Source: Dama dama
Taxonomy: Eukaryota > Chordata > Mammalia > Artiodactyla > Cervidae
Direction: 5' to 3'
Length of the DNA stretch: 64,000 nucleotides
NCBI RefSeq assembly: GCF_033118175.1
Contig: NC_083714.1
Span: forward strand, 1,426,001-1,490,000
In this document: piece by piece, positions 14,701-28,035 of the stretch
How positions within the stretch are numbered: position 1 is the first letter of the stretch
Layout of the letters: each line of letters begins with the position of its first letter
The notes under the pieces: generated by a model
The model's database searches: none
What the model saw: the letters and a program-made list of their open reading frames with translations, nothing else
Told to the model about the DNA's origin: nothing
Translations under genes and position numbers: made by a program

Positions 14701-15588
14701 ATAGGTGGAGCATCATGTGGTGTTGAAAAACATGAAGAGCCTGAAAAGTTGTGAAAAATATGAAGACCTTCAAAATGTGTCAAAAATATGAGGAGCATGA
14801 AATGGTCTGAAAAATAGGAGGAGCATGAAACGGTGTTCAAAAACATGAAGAGCCTGAAAAGCTGTGTAAAATATGAAGAGCCTCAAGGTGTGAAATACTT
14901 GAGGAGCATGAATCGGTCTGAAAAATAGGAGGAGCATGAAGCGGTGTTGAAAAACATGAAGAGCCTGAAAAGGTGTGAAAAATATGAAGAGCTTCAAAAG
15001 GTGTCAAAACTTTGAGGAGTATGAAACGGTCTGAAAAATAGGAGCAGCATGAAACGGTGTTCACAAACATGAAGAGCCTGAAAAGGTGTTAAAAATATGA
15101 AGAGCTTCAAAACTTGTCAAAAATATGAGGAGCATGAAACGATCTGAAAAATAGGAGGAGCATGAAGCGGTGTTCACAAACATTACGAGCCAGAAAAGTT
15201 GTGAAAAATATGAAGAGCTTCAAAAGGTGTCAAAAATATGAGAAGCATGAAACGGTCTGAAAAATAGGAAGAGCATGAATCCGTGTTCAAAAACATGAAG
15301 AGCCTGAAATGATGTGAAAATCATGAAGAGCCTAAAAGGTGTGAAAAATATGAAAAGCTTCAAAAGATGTCTCAAATATGAGGAGCATGAAACGGTCTGA
15401 AAAATTGGAGGATCATGAAGCGGTGTTGAAAAACATGAAGAGCATGAAAAGCTGTGAAAAATATGAAGAGCTTCAAAAGGTGTCAAAAATATGGGATCAT
15501 GAAACGGTCTGAAAAATAGGAGGAAAATGAAGCGGTGTTGAAAACAATGAAGAGCCTGAAAAGGTGAGAAAAATATGAAGAGCTTCAA
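11727..15588. repeat. Large duplicated block, copy 2
   Basis: This is the second copy of the 1-4997 block. It is shorter because it lacks the left-end local duplication. It carries the same diagnostic variants: GCTACAAAAG (11751), the AAACAGTCTG/extra GAGGAGC unit (about 11900), GCATTGTAACATTG (12541), the GGTTTGGAAAAAAGG unit (about 13201) and the GAGCCTCAAGG unit (about 14878). Scattered single-base differences show the copies are not brand new. Confidence 0.85.
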
Positions 15589-16689
15589 AACGTGTCAAAA
15601 ATATGAGAAGCATGAAACGTTCTGAAAAATAGGAGCTTCATGAAACGGTGTTCAAAAACCTGAAGAGCCAGAAAAGGTGTGAAAAATATGAAGAGCTTCA
15701 AAAGCTGTCAAAAATGAGATGAGCATGAAACGGTCTGAAAAATAGGAGGGGCATGAAGTTGTGTTGAAAAACATGAAGAGCCTGAAAAGGGGTGAAAAAT
15801 ATGAAGAGATTAAAAAGGTGTCAAATATATGAAGAGCTTCAACAGGTTTCAAAAATATGAGGAGCATGAAACGGTCTGAAAAATAGGAGGAGCATGAAGT
15901 GGTGTTGAAATACATGAAGAGCCTGAAAATGTGTGAAAAATATGAAGAGCTTCAAAACGTGTCAAAAATATGAGAAGCATGAAACGGTCTGAAAAATAGG
16001 AGCAGCATGATGAGCTGTTCAAAAACATGAAGAGCCTGAAAAGGGGTGAAAAATATGAAGAGCTCAAAAGGTGTCAAATATATGAAGAGCTTCAAAAAGT
16101 TTGACAAATGAGATGAGCATGAAATGGTCTGAAAAATGAGGAGCATGAAGTGGTGTTGAAAAACATGAAGAGCCTGAAAAGTTGTGAAAAATATGAAGAG
16201 CTTCGAAGGTGTCAAAAATGGGAGGAGCATGAAACGGTCTGAAAAATAGGAGGAGCATGAAATCGTGTTCAAAAACATGAAGAGCCTGAAAAGGTGTGAA
16301 ACATATGAAGAGCTTCAAAATGTGTGAAATAAATGAGGAGCATGAAACGGTCTGAAAAGGAGGAGGAGCATGAAGCCGTGTTCAAAATCATGAAGAGCCT
16401 AAAAAAGTGTGAAAAATATGAAGAGCTTCAAAAGGTGTGAAAAATAGGAGAAGCATGAAGCGGTGTTAAAAAACACGAAGAGCCTGAAATCGTGTGAAAA
16501 ACATGAAGAGCTTCAAAAGGTGGGAAAAATATGAACAGCTTCAAAAAGTGTCAAAAATGAGATGAGCATGAAGCGGTCTCAAAAATGGTGGAGCATGAAG
16601 TGTTGTTGAAAAACATGAAGAGCCTGAAATCGTGTGAAAAATATGAAGAGCTTCAAAAGGTGTGAAATACATGAGGAGCATTAATCGGT
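15589..16689. repeat. Satellite linker between blocks
   Basis: Variable 113-bp satellite. The stretch around 16055-16130 (GAGCTCAAAAGG, TTTGACAAATGAGATGAG) resembles 30300-30360 and 38862-38920. Nothing other than satellite is visible. Confidence 0.8.
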
Positions 16690-18533
16690 CTGAAAAATAG
16701 GAGGAGCATGAAGCCGTGTTGAAAAACATGAAGAGCCTGAAAGGGTGTAACAAATATGAAGAGCTTCAGAAGGTGTCAAAAATGAGATGAGCATGAAACG
16801 GTCTGAAAAATAGGAGGAGCATGAAGTGGTGTTGAAAAACATTAAGAGCCTGAAAAAGTGTGAAATATATGAAGAGCTTCAAAAGGTGTGAAGTACATGA
16901 GGAGAATGAAACCGTCTGAAAAATAGGAGGAGCATGAAGCGGTGTTCCAATACATGAAGAGCCTGAAAAGGTGTGAAATATATGAAGAGATTCAAAAGGT
17001 GTCAAAAATATGAGGAGCATGAAACGGTCTGAAAAAAAGGAGCAGCAGGAAACCGTGTTCAAAAGTATGAAGAGCCTGAAAAGGTGTGAAAAATTTGAAG
17101 TGCTTCAAAAGGTGTGAAAATTAGGAGGAGCCTGAAGCGGTGTTCCAAAACATGAAGAGCCTGAAAATGTGTGTAAAATATGAATAGCTTCAAAACGTGT
17201 CAAACATATGAGGAGCATGAAACGGTCTGAAAAATAGGAGGATCAAGAAGCGGTGTTGAAAAACATGAAGATCTGAAAACTTGTGAAAAATATGAAGAGC
17301 TTCAAAAGGTGTGAAAAATATGAAGAGCTTCAAAAGGTGTCCACAATATGAGGAGCAAGAAACTGTCTGAGAAATAGGAGGAGCATGAAGTGCTGCTGAA
17401 AAACATGAAGAGCCTAAAAGGTGTGAAAAATAAGAAAAGCTTCAAAAGATGTCACAAATATGAGGAGCATGAAACGGTCTGAAAAATTGGAGGATCATGA
17501 AGCGGTGTTGAAAAACATGAAGAGTCTGAAAAGTTGTGAAAAATATGAAGAGCTTCAAAAGGTGTCAAAAATTTGAGGAGCATGAAACGGTCTGAAAAAT
17601 AGGAGGAGCATGAAACCGTGTCAAAAACATGAAGAGCCTGAAAAGGTGTGAAATATATGAAGAGATTCAAAAGGTGTCAAAAATATGAGGAGCATGAAAC
17701 GGTCTGAAAAATAGGAGGAGCATGAAGCGGTGTTCAAAACATGAAGAGCCTGAAAAAGTGTGAAAAATATGAAGAGCTTCAAAAGGTTTGAAAAATATGA
17801 AGAGCCTGAAAAGGTGTCAAAAATGAGATGAGCATGAAACGGTCTGAAAAATAGGAGGAGCATGAAGCGGTGTTCTATACATGAAAAGCCTGAAAAAGTG
17901 TGAAAAATATGAAGAGCTTCACTGGTTTGAAAAATAAGAAGAGCCTGAAAAGGTGTGAAAATTGACATGAGCATGAAACGGTCTGAAAAATAGGAAGAGC
18001 ATGAAGAGGTGTGCAAAAACATGAAGAGCCTGAAAACGTGTGAAATATATGAAGAGCTTCAAAAGGTGTGAAAAATAGGAGAAGCATGAAGCGGTGTTGA
18101 AAAACATGAAGAGCCTGAAAACGTGTGAAAAACATGAAGAGCTTCACAAGGTGTGAAAAATATGAACAGCTTCAAAAAGTGTCAAAAATGAGATGAGCAT
18201 GAAGCGGTCTCAAAAATGGTGGAGAATGAAGTGTTGTTGAAAAACATGAAGAGCCTGAAATCGTGTGAAAAATATGAAGAGCTTCAAAAGGTGTGAAATA
18301 CATGAGGAGCATTAATCGGTCTGAAAAATAGGAGTAGCATGAAGCGGTGTTGAAAAACATGAAGAGCCTGAAAAGGAGTGAAAAATATGAAGAGCTTCAA
18401 AAGGTGTGAAATATATGAAGGGCTTCAACAGGTTTCAAAAATATGAGGAGCATGAAACGGTCTGAAAATTAAGAGGAGCATGAAGCGGTGTTCAAAACAT
18501 GAAGAGCCTGAAAAAGTGTGAAAAATATGAAGA
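16690..18533. repeat. 3.5-kb higher-order repeat, partial copy (alpha)
   Basis: From about 16690 to 18711 this sequence matches 35271-37292 at a constant offset of 18581. Markers are 16766 to 35347, 17452 to 36033, 17621 to 36202, 18172 to 36753 and AACAGGTTTC at 18427 to 37008. It corresponds to the second half of the 3489-bp unit. It holds one 113-bp unit (about 17470-17590, with AAAAATTGGAGG) that the two central copies lack. The last ~180 bp of the match (18534-18711) overlap the start of the next copy. Confidence 0.85.
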
Positions 18534-21500
18534 GCTTCAAAAGGTTTGAAAAATATGAAGAGCCTGAAAAGGTGTCAAAAATGAGATGAGCATGAAACGG
18601 TCTGAAAAATAGGAGGAGCATGAAGCGGTGTTCTAAACATGAAAAGCCTGAAAAAGTGTGAAAAATATGAAGAGCTTCACTGGTTTGAAAAATAAGAAGA
18701 GCCTGAAAAGGTGTGAAAAATATGAAGAGCTTCAAAAGTTGTGAAAAATATGAAGAGCTTCAAATGCTGTCAAAAATGAGATGAGCATGAAACGGTCTGA
18801 GAAATAGGAGAAGCATGAAGTGGTGTTGAAAAACATGAAGAGCCTGAAAAAGTGTGAAATATATGAAGAGCTTCAAAAGGTGTGAAAAATATGAAGAGCT
18901 TCAAAAGGTGTCAAAAATATGAGGAGCATGAAACGGTCTGAAAAATAGGAGGAGCATTGTAGCATTGTTCAAAAACTTGAAGAGCCTGGAAAGGTGTGAA
19001 AAATATGAAGAGCTTCAAAAGGTGTCAAAAATATGAGGAGCATGAAACGGTCTGAAAAATAGGAGGAGCATGAAACGGTGTTGAGAAACAGGAGGAGCCT
19101 GAAACGGTGTGAAAAATATGAAGAGCTTCAAAAGGTGTCAAAAATATGAGGAGCATGAAAGGGTCTGAAATATAGGAGGAGCATGACGTGGTGTTGAAAA
19201 ACATGACGAGCCTGAAAAGGTGTGAAAAATATGAAGAGCTTCAAAAGCTGTGAAAAATATGAGGAGCACGAAATGATCTGAAAAATAAGAGGAGCATGAA
19301 GCCGTGTTGAAAAACATGAAGAGCCTGAAAAGGTGTAGAAAATATGAAGACCTTCAAAATGTGTCAAAAATATGAGGAACATGAAAAGGTCTGAAATATA
19401 GGAGGAGCATGAAGTGGGGTTGAAAATCATGAAGAGCCTGAAAAGGTGTGTAAAATATGAAGAGCTTCAAAAGGAGTGAAATACATGAGGAGCATGAAAC
19501 CGTCTGAATTATAGGAGGAGCATGAAGCGATGTTCATAAACATGAAGAGCCTGAAAAGGTGTGAAATATATGAAGAGCTTCAAAAGGTGTGAAAAATATG
19601 AAGAGCTTCAAAGGCTGTCAAAAATGAGATGAGCATGAAACGGTCTGAAAAATAGGAGGAGCATGAAGCGGTGTTGAAAAACATGAAGAGACTTAAAACG
19701 TGTGAAATATATGAAGAGCTTCAAAAAGTGTGAAAAATATGAAGAGCTCCAAAAGGTGTGAAATTCATGAGGAGCATGAAACGATCTGAAAAATAGGAGG
19801 AGCCTAAAGCGGTGTTGAAAAACATGAAGAACCTGAAAATGTCTGAAAAATATGAAGAGCTTCAAAAGGTGTGAAAAATATGAGGATCATGAAACGGTCT
19901 GAAAAATAGGAGGAGCATGAAGCCGTGTTGAAAAACATGAAGAGCCTGAAAGGGTGTAACAAATATGAAGAGCTTCAGAAGGTGTCAAAAATGAGATGAG
20001 CATGAAACGGTCTGAAAAATAGGAGGAGCATGAAGTGGTGTTGAAAAACATGAAGAGCCTGAAAAAGTGTGAAATATATGAAGAGCTTCAAAAGGTGTGA
20101 AGTACATGAGGAGAATGAAACCGTCTGAAAAATAGGAGGAGCATGAAGCGGTGTTCCAATACATGAAGAGCCTGAAAAGGTGTGAAATATATGCAGAGAT
20201 TCAAAAGGTGTCAAAAATATGAGGAGCATGAAACGGTCTGAAAAAAAGGAGCAGCAGGAAACCGTGTTCAAAAGTATGAAGAGCCTGAAAAGGTGTGAAA
20301 AATTTGAAGTGCTTCAAAAGCTGTGAAAATTAGGAGGAGCCTGAAGCGGTGTTCCAAAACATGAAGAGCCTGAAAATGTGTGTAAAATATGAAGAGCTTC
20401 AAAACGTGTCAAACATATGAGGAGCATGAAACGGTCTGAAAAATAGGAGGATCAAGAAGCGGTGTTGAAAAACATGAAGATCTGAAAACTTGTGAAAAAT
20501 ATGAAGAGCTTCAAAAGGTGTGAAAAATATGAAGAGCTTCAAAAGGTGTCCACAATATGAGGAGCAAGAAACTGTCTGAGAAATAGGAGGAGCATGAAGT
20601 GCTGCTGAAAAACATGAAGAGCCTAAAAGGTGTGAAAAATAAGAAAAGCTTCAAAAGATGTCACAAATATGAGGAGCATGAAACATTCTGAAAAATAGGA
20701 GGAGCATGAAACCGTGTCAAAAACATGAAGAGCCTGAAAAGGTGTGAAATATATGAAGAGATTCAAAAGTTGTCAAAAATATGAGGAGCATGAAACGGTC
20801 TGAAAAATAGGAGGAGCATGAAGCGGTGTTCAAAACATGAAGAGCCTGAAAAAGTGTGAAAAATATGAAGAGCTTCAAAAGGTTTGAAAAATATGAAGAG
20901 CCTGAAAAGGTGTCAAAAATGAGATGAGCATGAAACAGTCTGAAAAATAGGAGGAGCATGAAGCGGTGTTCTAAACATGAAAAGCCTGAAAAAGTGTGAA
21001 AAATATGAAGAGCTTCACTGCTTTGAAAAATAAGAAGAGCCTGAAAAGGTGTGAAAATTGACATGAGCATGAAACGGTCTGAAAAATAGGAAGAGCATGA
21101 AGAGGTGTGCAAAAACATGAAGAGCCTGAAAACGTGTGAAATATATGAAGAGCTTCAAAAGGTGTGAAAAATAGGAGAAGCATGAAGTGGTGTTGAAAAA
21201 CATGAAGAGCCTGAAAACGTGTGAAAAACATGAAGAGCTTCAAAAGGTGTGAAAAATATGAACAGCTTCAAAAAGTGTCAAAACTGAGATGAGCATGAAG
21301 CGGTCTCAAAAATGGTGGAGCATGAAGTGTTGTTGAAAAACATGAAGAGCCTGAAATCGTGTGAAAAATATGAAGAGCTTCGAAAGGTGTGAAATACATG
21401 AGGAGCATTAAACGGTCTGAAAAATAGGAGTAGCATGAAGCGGTGTTGAAAAACATGAAGAGCCTGAAAAGGAGTGAAAAATATGAAGAGCTTCAAAAGG

Positions 21501-22022
21501 TGTGAAATATATGAAGAGCTTCAACAGGTTTCAAAAATATGAGGAGCATGAAACGGTCTGAAAAATAGAAGGAGCATGAAGCGGTGTTCAAAACATGAAG
21601 AGCCTGAAAAAGTGTGAAAAATATGAAGAGCTTCAAAAGGTTTGAAAAATATGAAGAGCCTGAAAAGGTGTCAAAAATGAGATGAGCATGAAACGGTCTG
21701 AAAAATAGGAGGAGCATGAAGCGGTGTTCTAAACATGAAAAGCCTGAAAAAGTGTGAAAATTAAGAAGAGCTTCACTGGTTTGAAAAATAAGAAGAGCCT
21801 GAAAAGGTGTGAAAATTGACATGAGCATGAAACGGTCTCAGAAATAGGAAGAGCATGAAGAGGTGTTCAAAAACATGTACAGCCTGACGAGGTGTGAAAA
21901 ATATGAAGAGCTTCAAAAGGTGTCAAAAATATGAGGAGCATGAAACGGTCTGAAAAATAGGAGGAGCATGAAGTGGTGTTGAAATACATGAAGAGCCTGA
22001 AAATGTGTGAAAAATATGAAGA
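18534..22022. repeat. 3489-bp higher-order repeat, copy beta
   Basis: This is followed directly by a near-identical copy 3489 bp downstream. Matching markers: 18721 to 22210, 19128 to 22617, 19608 to 23097, 19975 to 23464, 20717 to 24206 and 20971 to 24460, all at offset 3489. I noticed only a few differences, including TTGAGAAACAGG against TTCAGAAACAGG near 19081/22571, GCTTC against GTTTC near 20648/24137, and a one-base A-run deletion near 24740. The unit spans about 123 subunits. It lacks the 113-bp unit present in the alpha and delta copies. Confidence 0.92.
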
Positions 22023-25000
22023 GCTTCAAAAGGTTTGAAAAATATGAAGAGCCTGAAAAGGTGTCAAAAATGAGATGAGCATGAAACGGTCTGAAAAATA
22101 GGAGGAGCATGAAGCGGTGTTCTAAACATGAAAAGCCTGAAAAAGTGTGAAAAATATGAAGAGCTTCACTGGTTTGAAAAATAAGAAGAGCCTGAAAAGG
22201 TGTGAAAAATATGAAGAGCTTCAAAAGTTGTGAAAAATATGAAGAGCTTCAAATGCTGTCAAAAATGAGATGAGCATGAAACGGTCTGAGAAATAGGAGA
22301 AGCATGAAGTGGTGTTGAAAAACATGAAGAGCCTGAAAAAGTGTGAAATATATGAAGAGCTTCAAAAGGTGTGAAAAATATGAAGAGCTTCAAAAGGTGT
22401 CAAAAATATGAGGAGCATGAAACGGTCTGAAAAATAGGAGGAGCATTGTAGCATTGTTCAAAAACTTGAAGAGCCTGGAAAGGTGTGAAAAATATGAAGA
22501 GCTTCAAAAGGTGTCAAAAATATGAGGAGCATGAAACGGTCTGAAAAATAGGAGGAGCATGAAACGGTGTTCAGAAACAGGAGGAGCCTGAAACGGTGTG
22601 AAAAATATGAAGAGCTTCAAAAGGTGTCAAAAATATGAGGAGCATGAAAGGGTCTGAAATATAGGAGGAGCATGACGTGGTGTTGAAAAACATGACGAGC
22701 CTGAAAAGGTGTGAAAAATATGAAGAGCTTCAAAAGCTGTGAAAAATATGAGGAGCACGAAATGATCTGAAAAATAAGAGGAGCATGAAGCCGTGTTGAA
22801 AAACATGAAGAGCCTGAAAAGGTGTAGAAAATATGAAGACCTTCAAAATGTGTCAAAAATATGAGGAACATGAAAAGGTCTGAAATATAGGAGGAGCATG
22901 AAGTGGGGTTGAAAATCATGAAGAGCCTGAAAAGGTGTGTAAAATATGAAGAGCTTCAAAAGGAGTGAAATACATGAGGAGCATGAAACCGTCTGAATTA
23001 TAGGAGGAGCATGAAGCGATGTTCATAAACATGAAGAGCCTGAAAAGGTGTGAAATATATGAAGAGCTTCAAAAGGTGTGAAAAATATGAAGAGCTTCAA
23101 AGGCTGTCAAAAATGAGATGAGCATGAAACGGTCTGAAAAATAGGAGGAGCATGAAGCGGTGTTGAAAAACATGAAGAGACTTAAAACGTGTGAAATATA
23201 TGAAGAGCTTCAAAAAGTGTGAAAAATATGAAGAGCTCCAAAAGGTGTGAAATTCATGAGGAGCATGAAACGATCTGAAAAATAGGAGGAGCCTAAAGCG
23301 GTGTTGAAAAACATGAAGAACCTGAAAATGTCTGAAAAATATGAAGAGCTTCAAAAGGTGTGAAAAATATGAGGATCATGAAACGGTCTGAAAAATAGGA
23401 GGAGCATGAAGCCGTGTTGAAAAACATGAAGAGCCTGAAAGGGTGTAACAAATATGAAGAGCTTCAGAAGGTGTCAAAAATGAGATGAGCATGAAACGGT
23501 CTGAAAAATAGGAGGAGCATGAAGTGGTGTTGAAAAACATGAAGAGCCTGAAAAAGTGTGAAATATATGAAGAGCTTCAAAAGGTGTGAAGTACATGAGG
23601 AGAATGAAACCGTCTGAAAAATAGGAGGAGCATGAAGCGGTGTTCCAATACATGAAGAGCCTGAAAAGGTGTGAAATATATGCAGAGATTCAAAAGGTGT
23701 CAAAAATATGAGGAGCATGAAACGGTCTGAAAAAAAGGAGCAGCAGGAAACCGTGTTCAAAAGTATGAAGAGCCTGAAAAGGTGTGAAAAATTTGAAGTG
23801 CTTCAAAAGCTGTGAAAATTAGGAGGAGCCTGAAGCGGTGTTCCAAAACATGAAGAGCCTGAAAATGTGTGTAAAATATGAAGAGCTTCAAAACGTGTCA
23901 AACATATGAGGAGCATGAAACGGTCTGAAAAATAGGAGGATCAAGAAGCGGTGTTGAAAAACATGAAGATCTGAAAACTTGTGAAAAATATGAAGAGCTT
24001 CAAAAGGTGTGAAAAATATGAAGAGCTTCAAAAGGTGTCCACAATATGAGGAGCAAGAAACTGTCTGAGAAATAGGAGGAGCATGAAGTGCTGCTGAAAA
24101 ACATGAAGAGCCTAAAAGGTGTGAAAAATAAGAAAAGTTTCAAAAGATGTCACAAATATGAGGAGCATGAAACATTCTGAAAAATAGGAGGAGCATGAAA
24201 CCGTGTCAAAAACATGAAGAGCCTGAAAAGGTGTGAAATATATGAAGAGATTCAAAAGGTGTCAAAAATATGAGGAGCATGAAACGGTCTGAAAAATAGG
24301 AGGAGCATGAAGCGGTGTTCAAAACATGAAGAGCCTGAAAAAGTGTGAAAAATATGAAGAGCTTCAAAAGGTTTGAAAAATATGAAGAGCCTGAAAAGGT
24401 GTCAAAAATGAGATGAGCATGAAACAGTCTGAAAAATAGGAGGAGCATGAAGCGGTGTTCTAAACATGAAAAGCCTGAAAAAGTGTGAAAAATATGAAGA
24501 GCTTCACTGCTTTGAAAAATAAGAAGAGCCTGAAAAGGTGTGAAAATTGACATGAGCATGAAACGGTCTGAAAAATAGGAAGAGCATGAAGAGGTGTGCA
24601 AAAACATGAAGAGCCTGAAAACGTGTGAAATATATGAAGAGCTTCAAAAGGTGTGAAAAATAGGAGAAGCATGAAGTGGTGTTGAAAAACATGAAGAGCC
24701 TGAAAACGTGTGAAAAACATGAAGAGCTTCAAAAGGTGTGAAAATATGAACAGCTTCAAAAAGTGTCAAAACTGAGATGAGCATGAAGCGGTCTCAAAAA
24801 TGGTGGAGCATGAAGTGTTGTTGAAAAACATGAAGAGCCTGAAATCGTGTGAAAAATATGAAGAGCTTCGAAAGGTGTGAAATACATGAGGAGCATTAAA
24901 CGGTCTGAAAAATAGGAGTAGCATGAAGCGGTGTTGAAAAACATGAAGAGCCTGAAAAGGAGTGAAAAATATGAAGAGCTTCAAAAGGTGTGAAATATAT

Positions 25001-25510
25001 GAAGAGCTTCAACAGGTTTCAAAAATATGAGGAGCATGAAACGGTCTGAAAAATAGAAGGAGCATGAAGCGGTGTTCAAAACATGAAGAGCCTGAAAAAG
25101 TGTGAAAAATATGAAGAGCTTCAAAAGGTTTGAAAAATATGAAGAGCCTGAAAAGGTGTCAAAAATGAGATGAGCATGAAACGGTCTGAAAAATAGGAGG
25201 AGCATGAAGCGGTGTTCTAAACATGAAAAGCCTGAAAAAGTGTGAAAATTAAGAAGAGCTTCACTGGTTTGAAAAATAAGAAGAGCCTGAAAAGGTGTGA
25301 AAATTGACATGAGCATGAAACGGTCTCAGAAATAGGAAGAGCATGAAGAGGTGTTCAAAAACATGTACAGCCTGACGAGGTGTGAAAAATATGAAGAGCT
25401 TCAAAAGGTGTCAAAAATATGAGGAGCATGAAACGGTCTGAAAAATAGGAGGAGCATGAAGTGGTGTTGAAATACATGAAGAGCCTGAAAATGTGTGAAA
25501 AATATGAAGA
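22023..25510. repeat. 3489-bp higher-order repeat, copy gamma (3488 bp)
   Basis: This is the second tandem copy of the 3489-bp unit, one base shorter because of an A-run deletion near 24740. Identity with 18534-22022 looks far higher than between neighbouring 113-bp units, which suggests a recent duplication or homogenisation. The match ends after GCTTCAAAA at about 25519, where copy beta continues with GGTTTG and this copy with CGTGTC. Confidence 0.92.
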
Positions 25511-25699
25511 GCTTCAAAACGTGTCAAAAATACGAGAAGCATGAAACGGTCTGAAAAATAGGAGCAGCATGAAGAGCTGTTCAAAAACATGAAGAGCCTG
25601 AAAAGGTGTAAAAAATATGAAGAGCTTCAAAAGGTGTGAAAAATATGAACACTTTCAAAAAGTGTCAACAATGAGATGAGCATGAAGCGGTCTGAAAAA

Positions 25700-27030
25700 T
25701 GGTGGAGCATGAAAAGCTGTTCAAAAACATGAAGAGCCTGAAAAGGTGTTAAAAATATGAACAGCTTCAAAAGGTGTGAAAAATATGAAGAGCTTCAAAG
25801 GGTGTCAAAAATGAGATGAGCATGAAACGGTCTGAAAAATCGGAGGAGCATGAAGTGGGGTTGAAAATCATGAAGAGCCTGAAAAGGTGTGTAAAATATG
25901 AAGAGCTTCAAAAGGAGTGAAATACATGAGGAGCATGAAACCGTCTGAATTATAGGAGGAGCATGAAACGGTGTTCAAAAACATGAATAGCCTGAAAAGG
26001 TGTGAAAAATATGAAGAGCTACAAAAGGTGTGAAAAATATGAAGAGCTTCAAAAGGTGTGAAAAATATGAAGAGCTTCAAAAGGTGTGAAATACATGAGG
26101 AGCATGAAACGGTCAGAAAAATAGGAGGAGCATGAAGCGGTGTTGAAAAACATGAAGAACCTGAAAAGGTGTTAAAAATATGAAGAGCTTCAAAAGGTGT
26201 CAAAAATATGAGGAGCATGTAACGGTCTGAAAAATAGGAGGAGCATGAAGTGGTGTTGAAAAACATGAAAAGATTGTAAATTTGTGAAAAATATGAAGAG
26301 CTTCAAATCGTGTCAAAAATATGAGAAGCATGAAACGGTCTGAAAAATACGAGCAGCATGAAGAGGTGTTCAAAAACATGAAGAGCCTGAAAACGTGTGA
26401 AAAATATGAACAGCTTCAAAAGGTGTGAAAAATAGGAGAAGCATGCAGCGGTGTTGAAAAACATGAAGAGCCTGAAAACTTGTGAAAAACTTGAAGAGCT
26501 TCAAAAGGTGTGAAAAATATGAACAGCTTCAAAAAGTGTCAAAAATGAGATGAGCATGAAGCGGTCTGAAAAATGGTGGAGCATGAAGTGTTGTTGAAAA
26601 ACATGAAGAGCCTGAAATCGTGTGAAAAATATGAAGAGCTTCAAAAGGTGTGAAATACATGAGGAGCATTAATCGGTCTGAAAAATAGGAGTAGCATGAA
26701 GCGGTGTTGAAAAACATGAAGAGCCTGAAAAGGAGTGAAAAATATGAAGAGCTTCAAAAGGTGTGAAATATATGAAGAGCTTCAACAGGTTTCAAAAATA
26801 TGAGGAGCATGAAACGGTCTGAAAAATAGGAGGAGCATGAAGCGGTGTTCAAAACATGAAGAGCCTGAAAAAGTGTGAAAAATATGAAGAGCTTCAAAAG
26901 GTTTGAAAAATATGAAGAGCCTGAAAAGGTGTCAAAAATGAGATGAGCATGAAACGGTCTGAAAAATAGGAGGAGCATGAAGTGTTGTTCAAAAACGTGA
27001 AGAGCCTGTAAAGGTTTGAAAAATATGAAG
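25700..27030. repeat. Duplicated block, partner of 31.3-32.5 kb
   Basis: The GAAAAGCTGT marker at 25711 corresponds to 31317, and the run at 25868-26266 to 31474-31872, both at offset 5606. After about 26490 the offset drops to about 5464 because the right-hand copy lacks roughly one 113-bp unit plus a subunit. The match resumes through the CACGTT-type B variant (TTCAAAAACGTGAAG) near 26985/32450. Confidence 0.82.
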
Positions 27031-27099
27031 AGCTTCAAAAGGTGTGAAATACATGAGGAGCAAGAAACGGTCTGAAAAATAGGAGGAGCATGAAGCCGT

Positions 27100-28035
27100 G
27101 TTGAAAAACATGAAGAGCCTGAAAACGTGTGAAAAATATGAAGAGCTTCAAAAGGTGTGAAAAATATGAACACTTTCAAAAAGTGTCAAAAATGAGATGA
27201 GCATGAAGCGGTCTGAAAAATGGTGGAGCATGAAGTGTTGTTGAAAAACATGAATAGCCTGATATCGTGTGAAAAATATGAAGAGCTTCAAAAGGTGTGA
27301 AATACATGAGGAGCATTAATCGGTCTGAAAAATAGGAGGAGCATGAAGCTGGTGTTGAAAAACATGAAGAGCCTGAAAAGGTATGAAAAATATGAAGAGC
27401 TTCAAAAGGTGGGAAAAATACGAGGAGCATGAAGAGGTGTTCAAAAACATGAAAAGCCTGAAATGTTGTAAAAAAATATGAAAAGCTTCAAAAGGTGTCA
27501 AAAATATGAGGAGCATGAAACGGTCTGAAAAACCGGAGGAGCATGAAGCGGTGTTCAAAAACACGAAGAGCCTGAAAAGTTGTGAAAAATATGAAGAGCT
27601 TCAAACGGTGTCCACAATATGAGGAGCATGAAACTGTCTGAGAAATAGGAGGAGCATGAAGTGGTGCTTAAAAACATGAAGAGCCTAAAAGGTGAGAAAA
27701 ATATGAAGAGCTTCAAAAGATGTCACAAATATGAGGAGCATGAAACTGGCTGAAATTTAGCAGGAGCATGAAGCGGTGTTCAAAAACATGAAGAGACTGA
27801 AAACGTGTGAAAAATATGAAAAGCTTCAAAAGGTGTCAAAAATATGAGGAGCATGAAACGGTCTGAAAAACCGGAGGATCAAGAAGTGGTGTTGAAAAAC
27901 ATGAAGAGCCTGAAAAGATGTGAAAAATATGAAGAGCTTCAAACGGTGTCCACAATATGAGGAGCATGAAACTGTCTGAGAAATAGGAGGAGCATGAAGT
28001 GGTGCTTAAAAACATGAAGAGCCTAAAAGGTGTGA
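27100..28035. repeat. Duplicated block, 1662/1775-bp register, copy 1
   Basis: CACTTTC at 27171 corresponds to 28833 (offset 1662). The run at 27316-27564, with its CCGGAGG variant and GTTGTAAAAAAATATG, corresponds to 29091-29339 (offset 1775). The offset change is exactly 113 bp, so one whole unit was inserted in the second copy (about 28980-29090). Confidence 0.85.

Noticed and set aside
18534..25510. Assembly artefact explaining the 3489-bp tandem copies
   Set aside because: The copies differ at several substitutions and one indel and end at different flanks, which argues against simple duplication in assembly. It is not excluded without reads.
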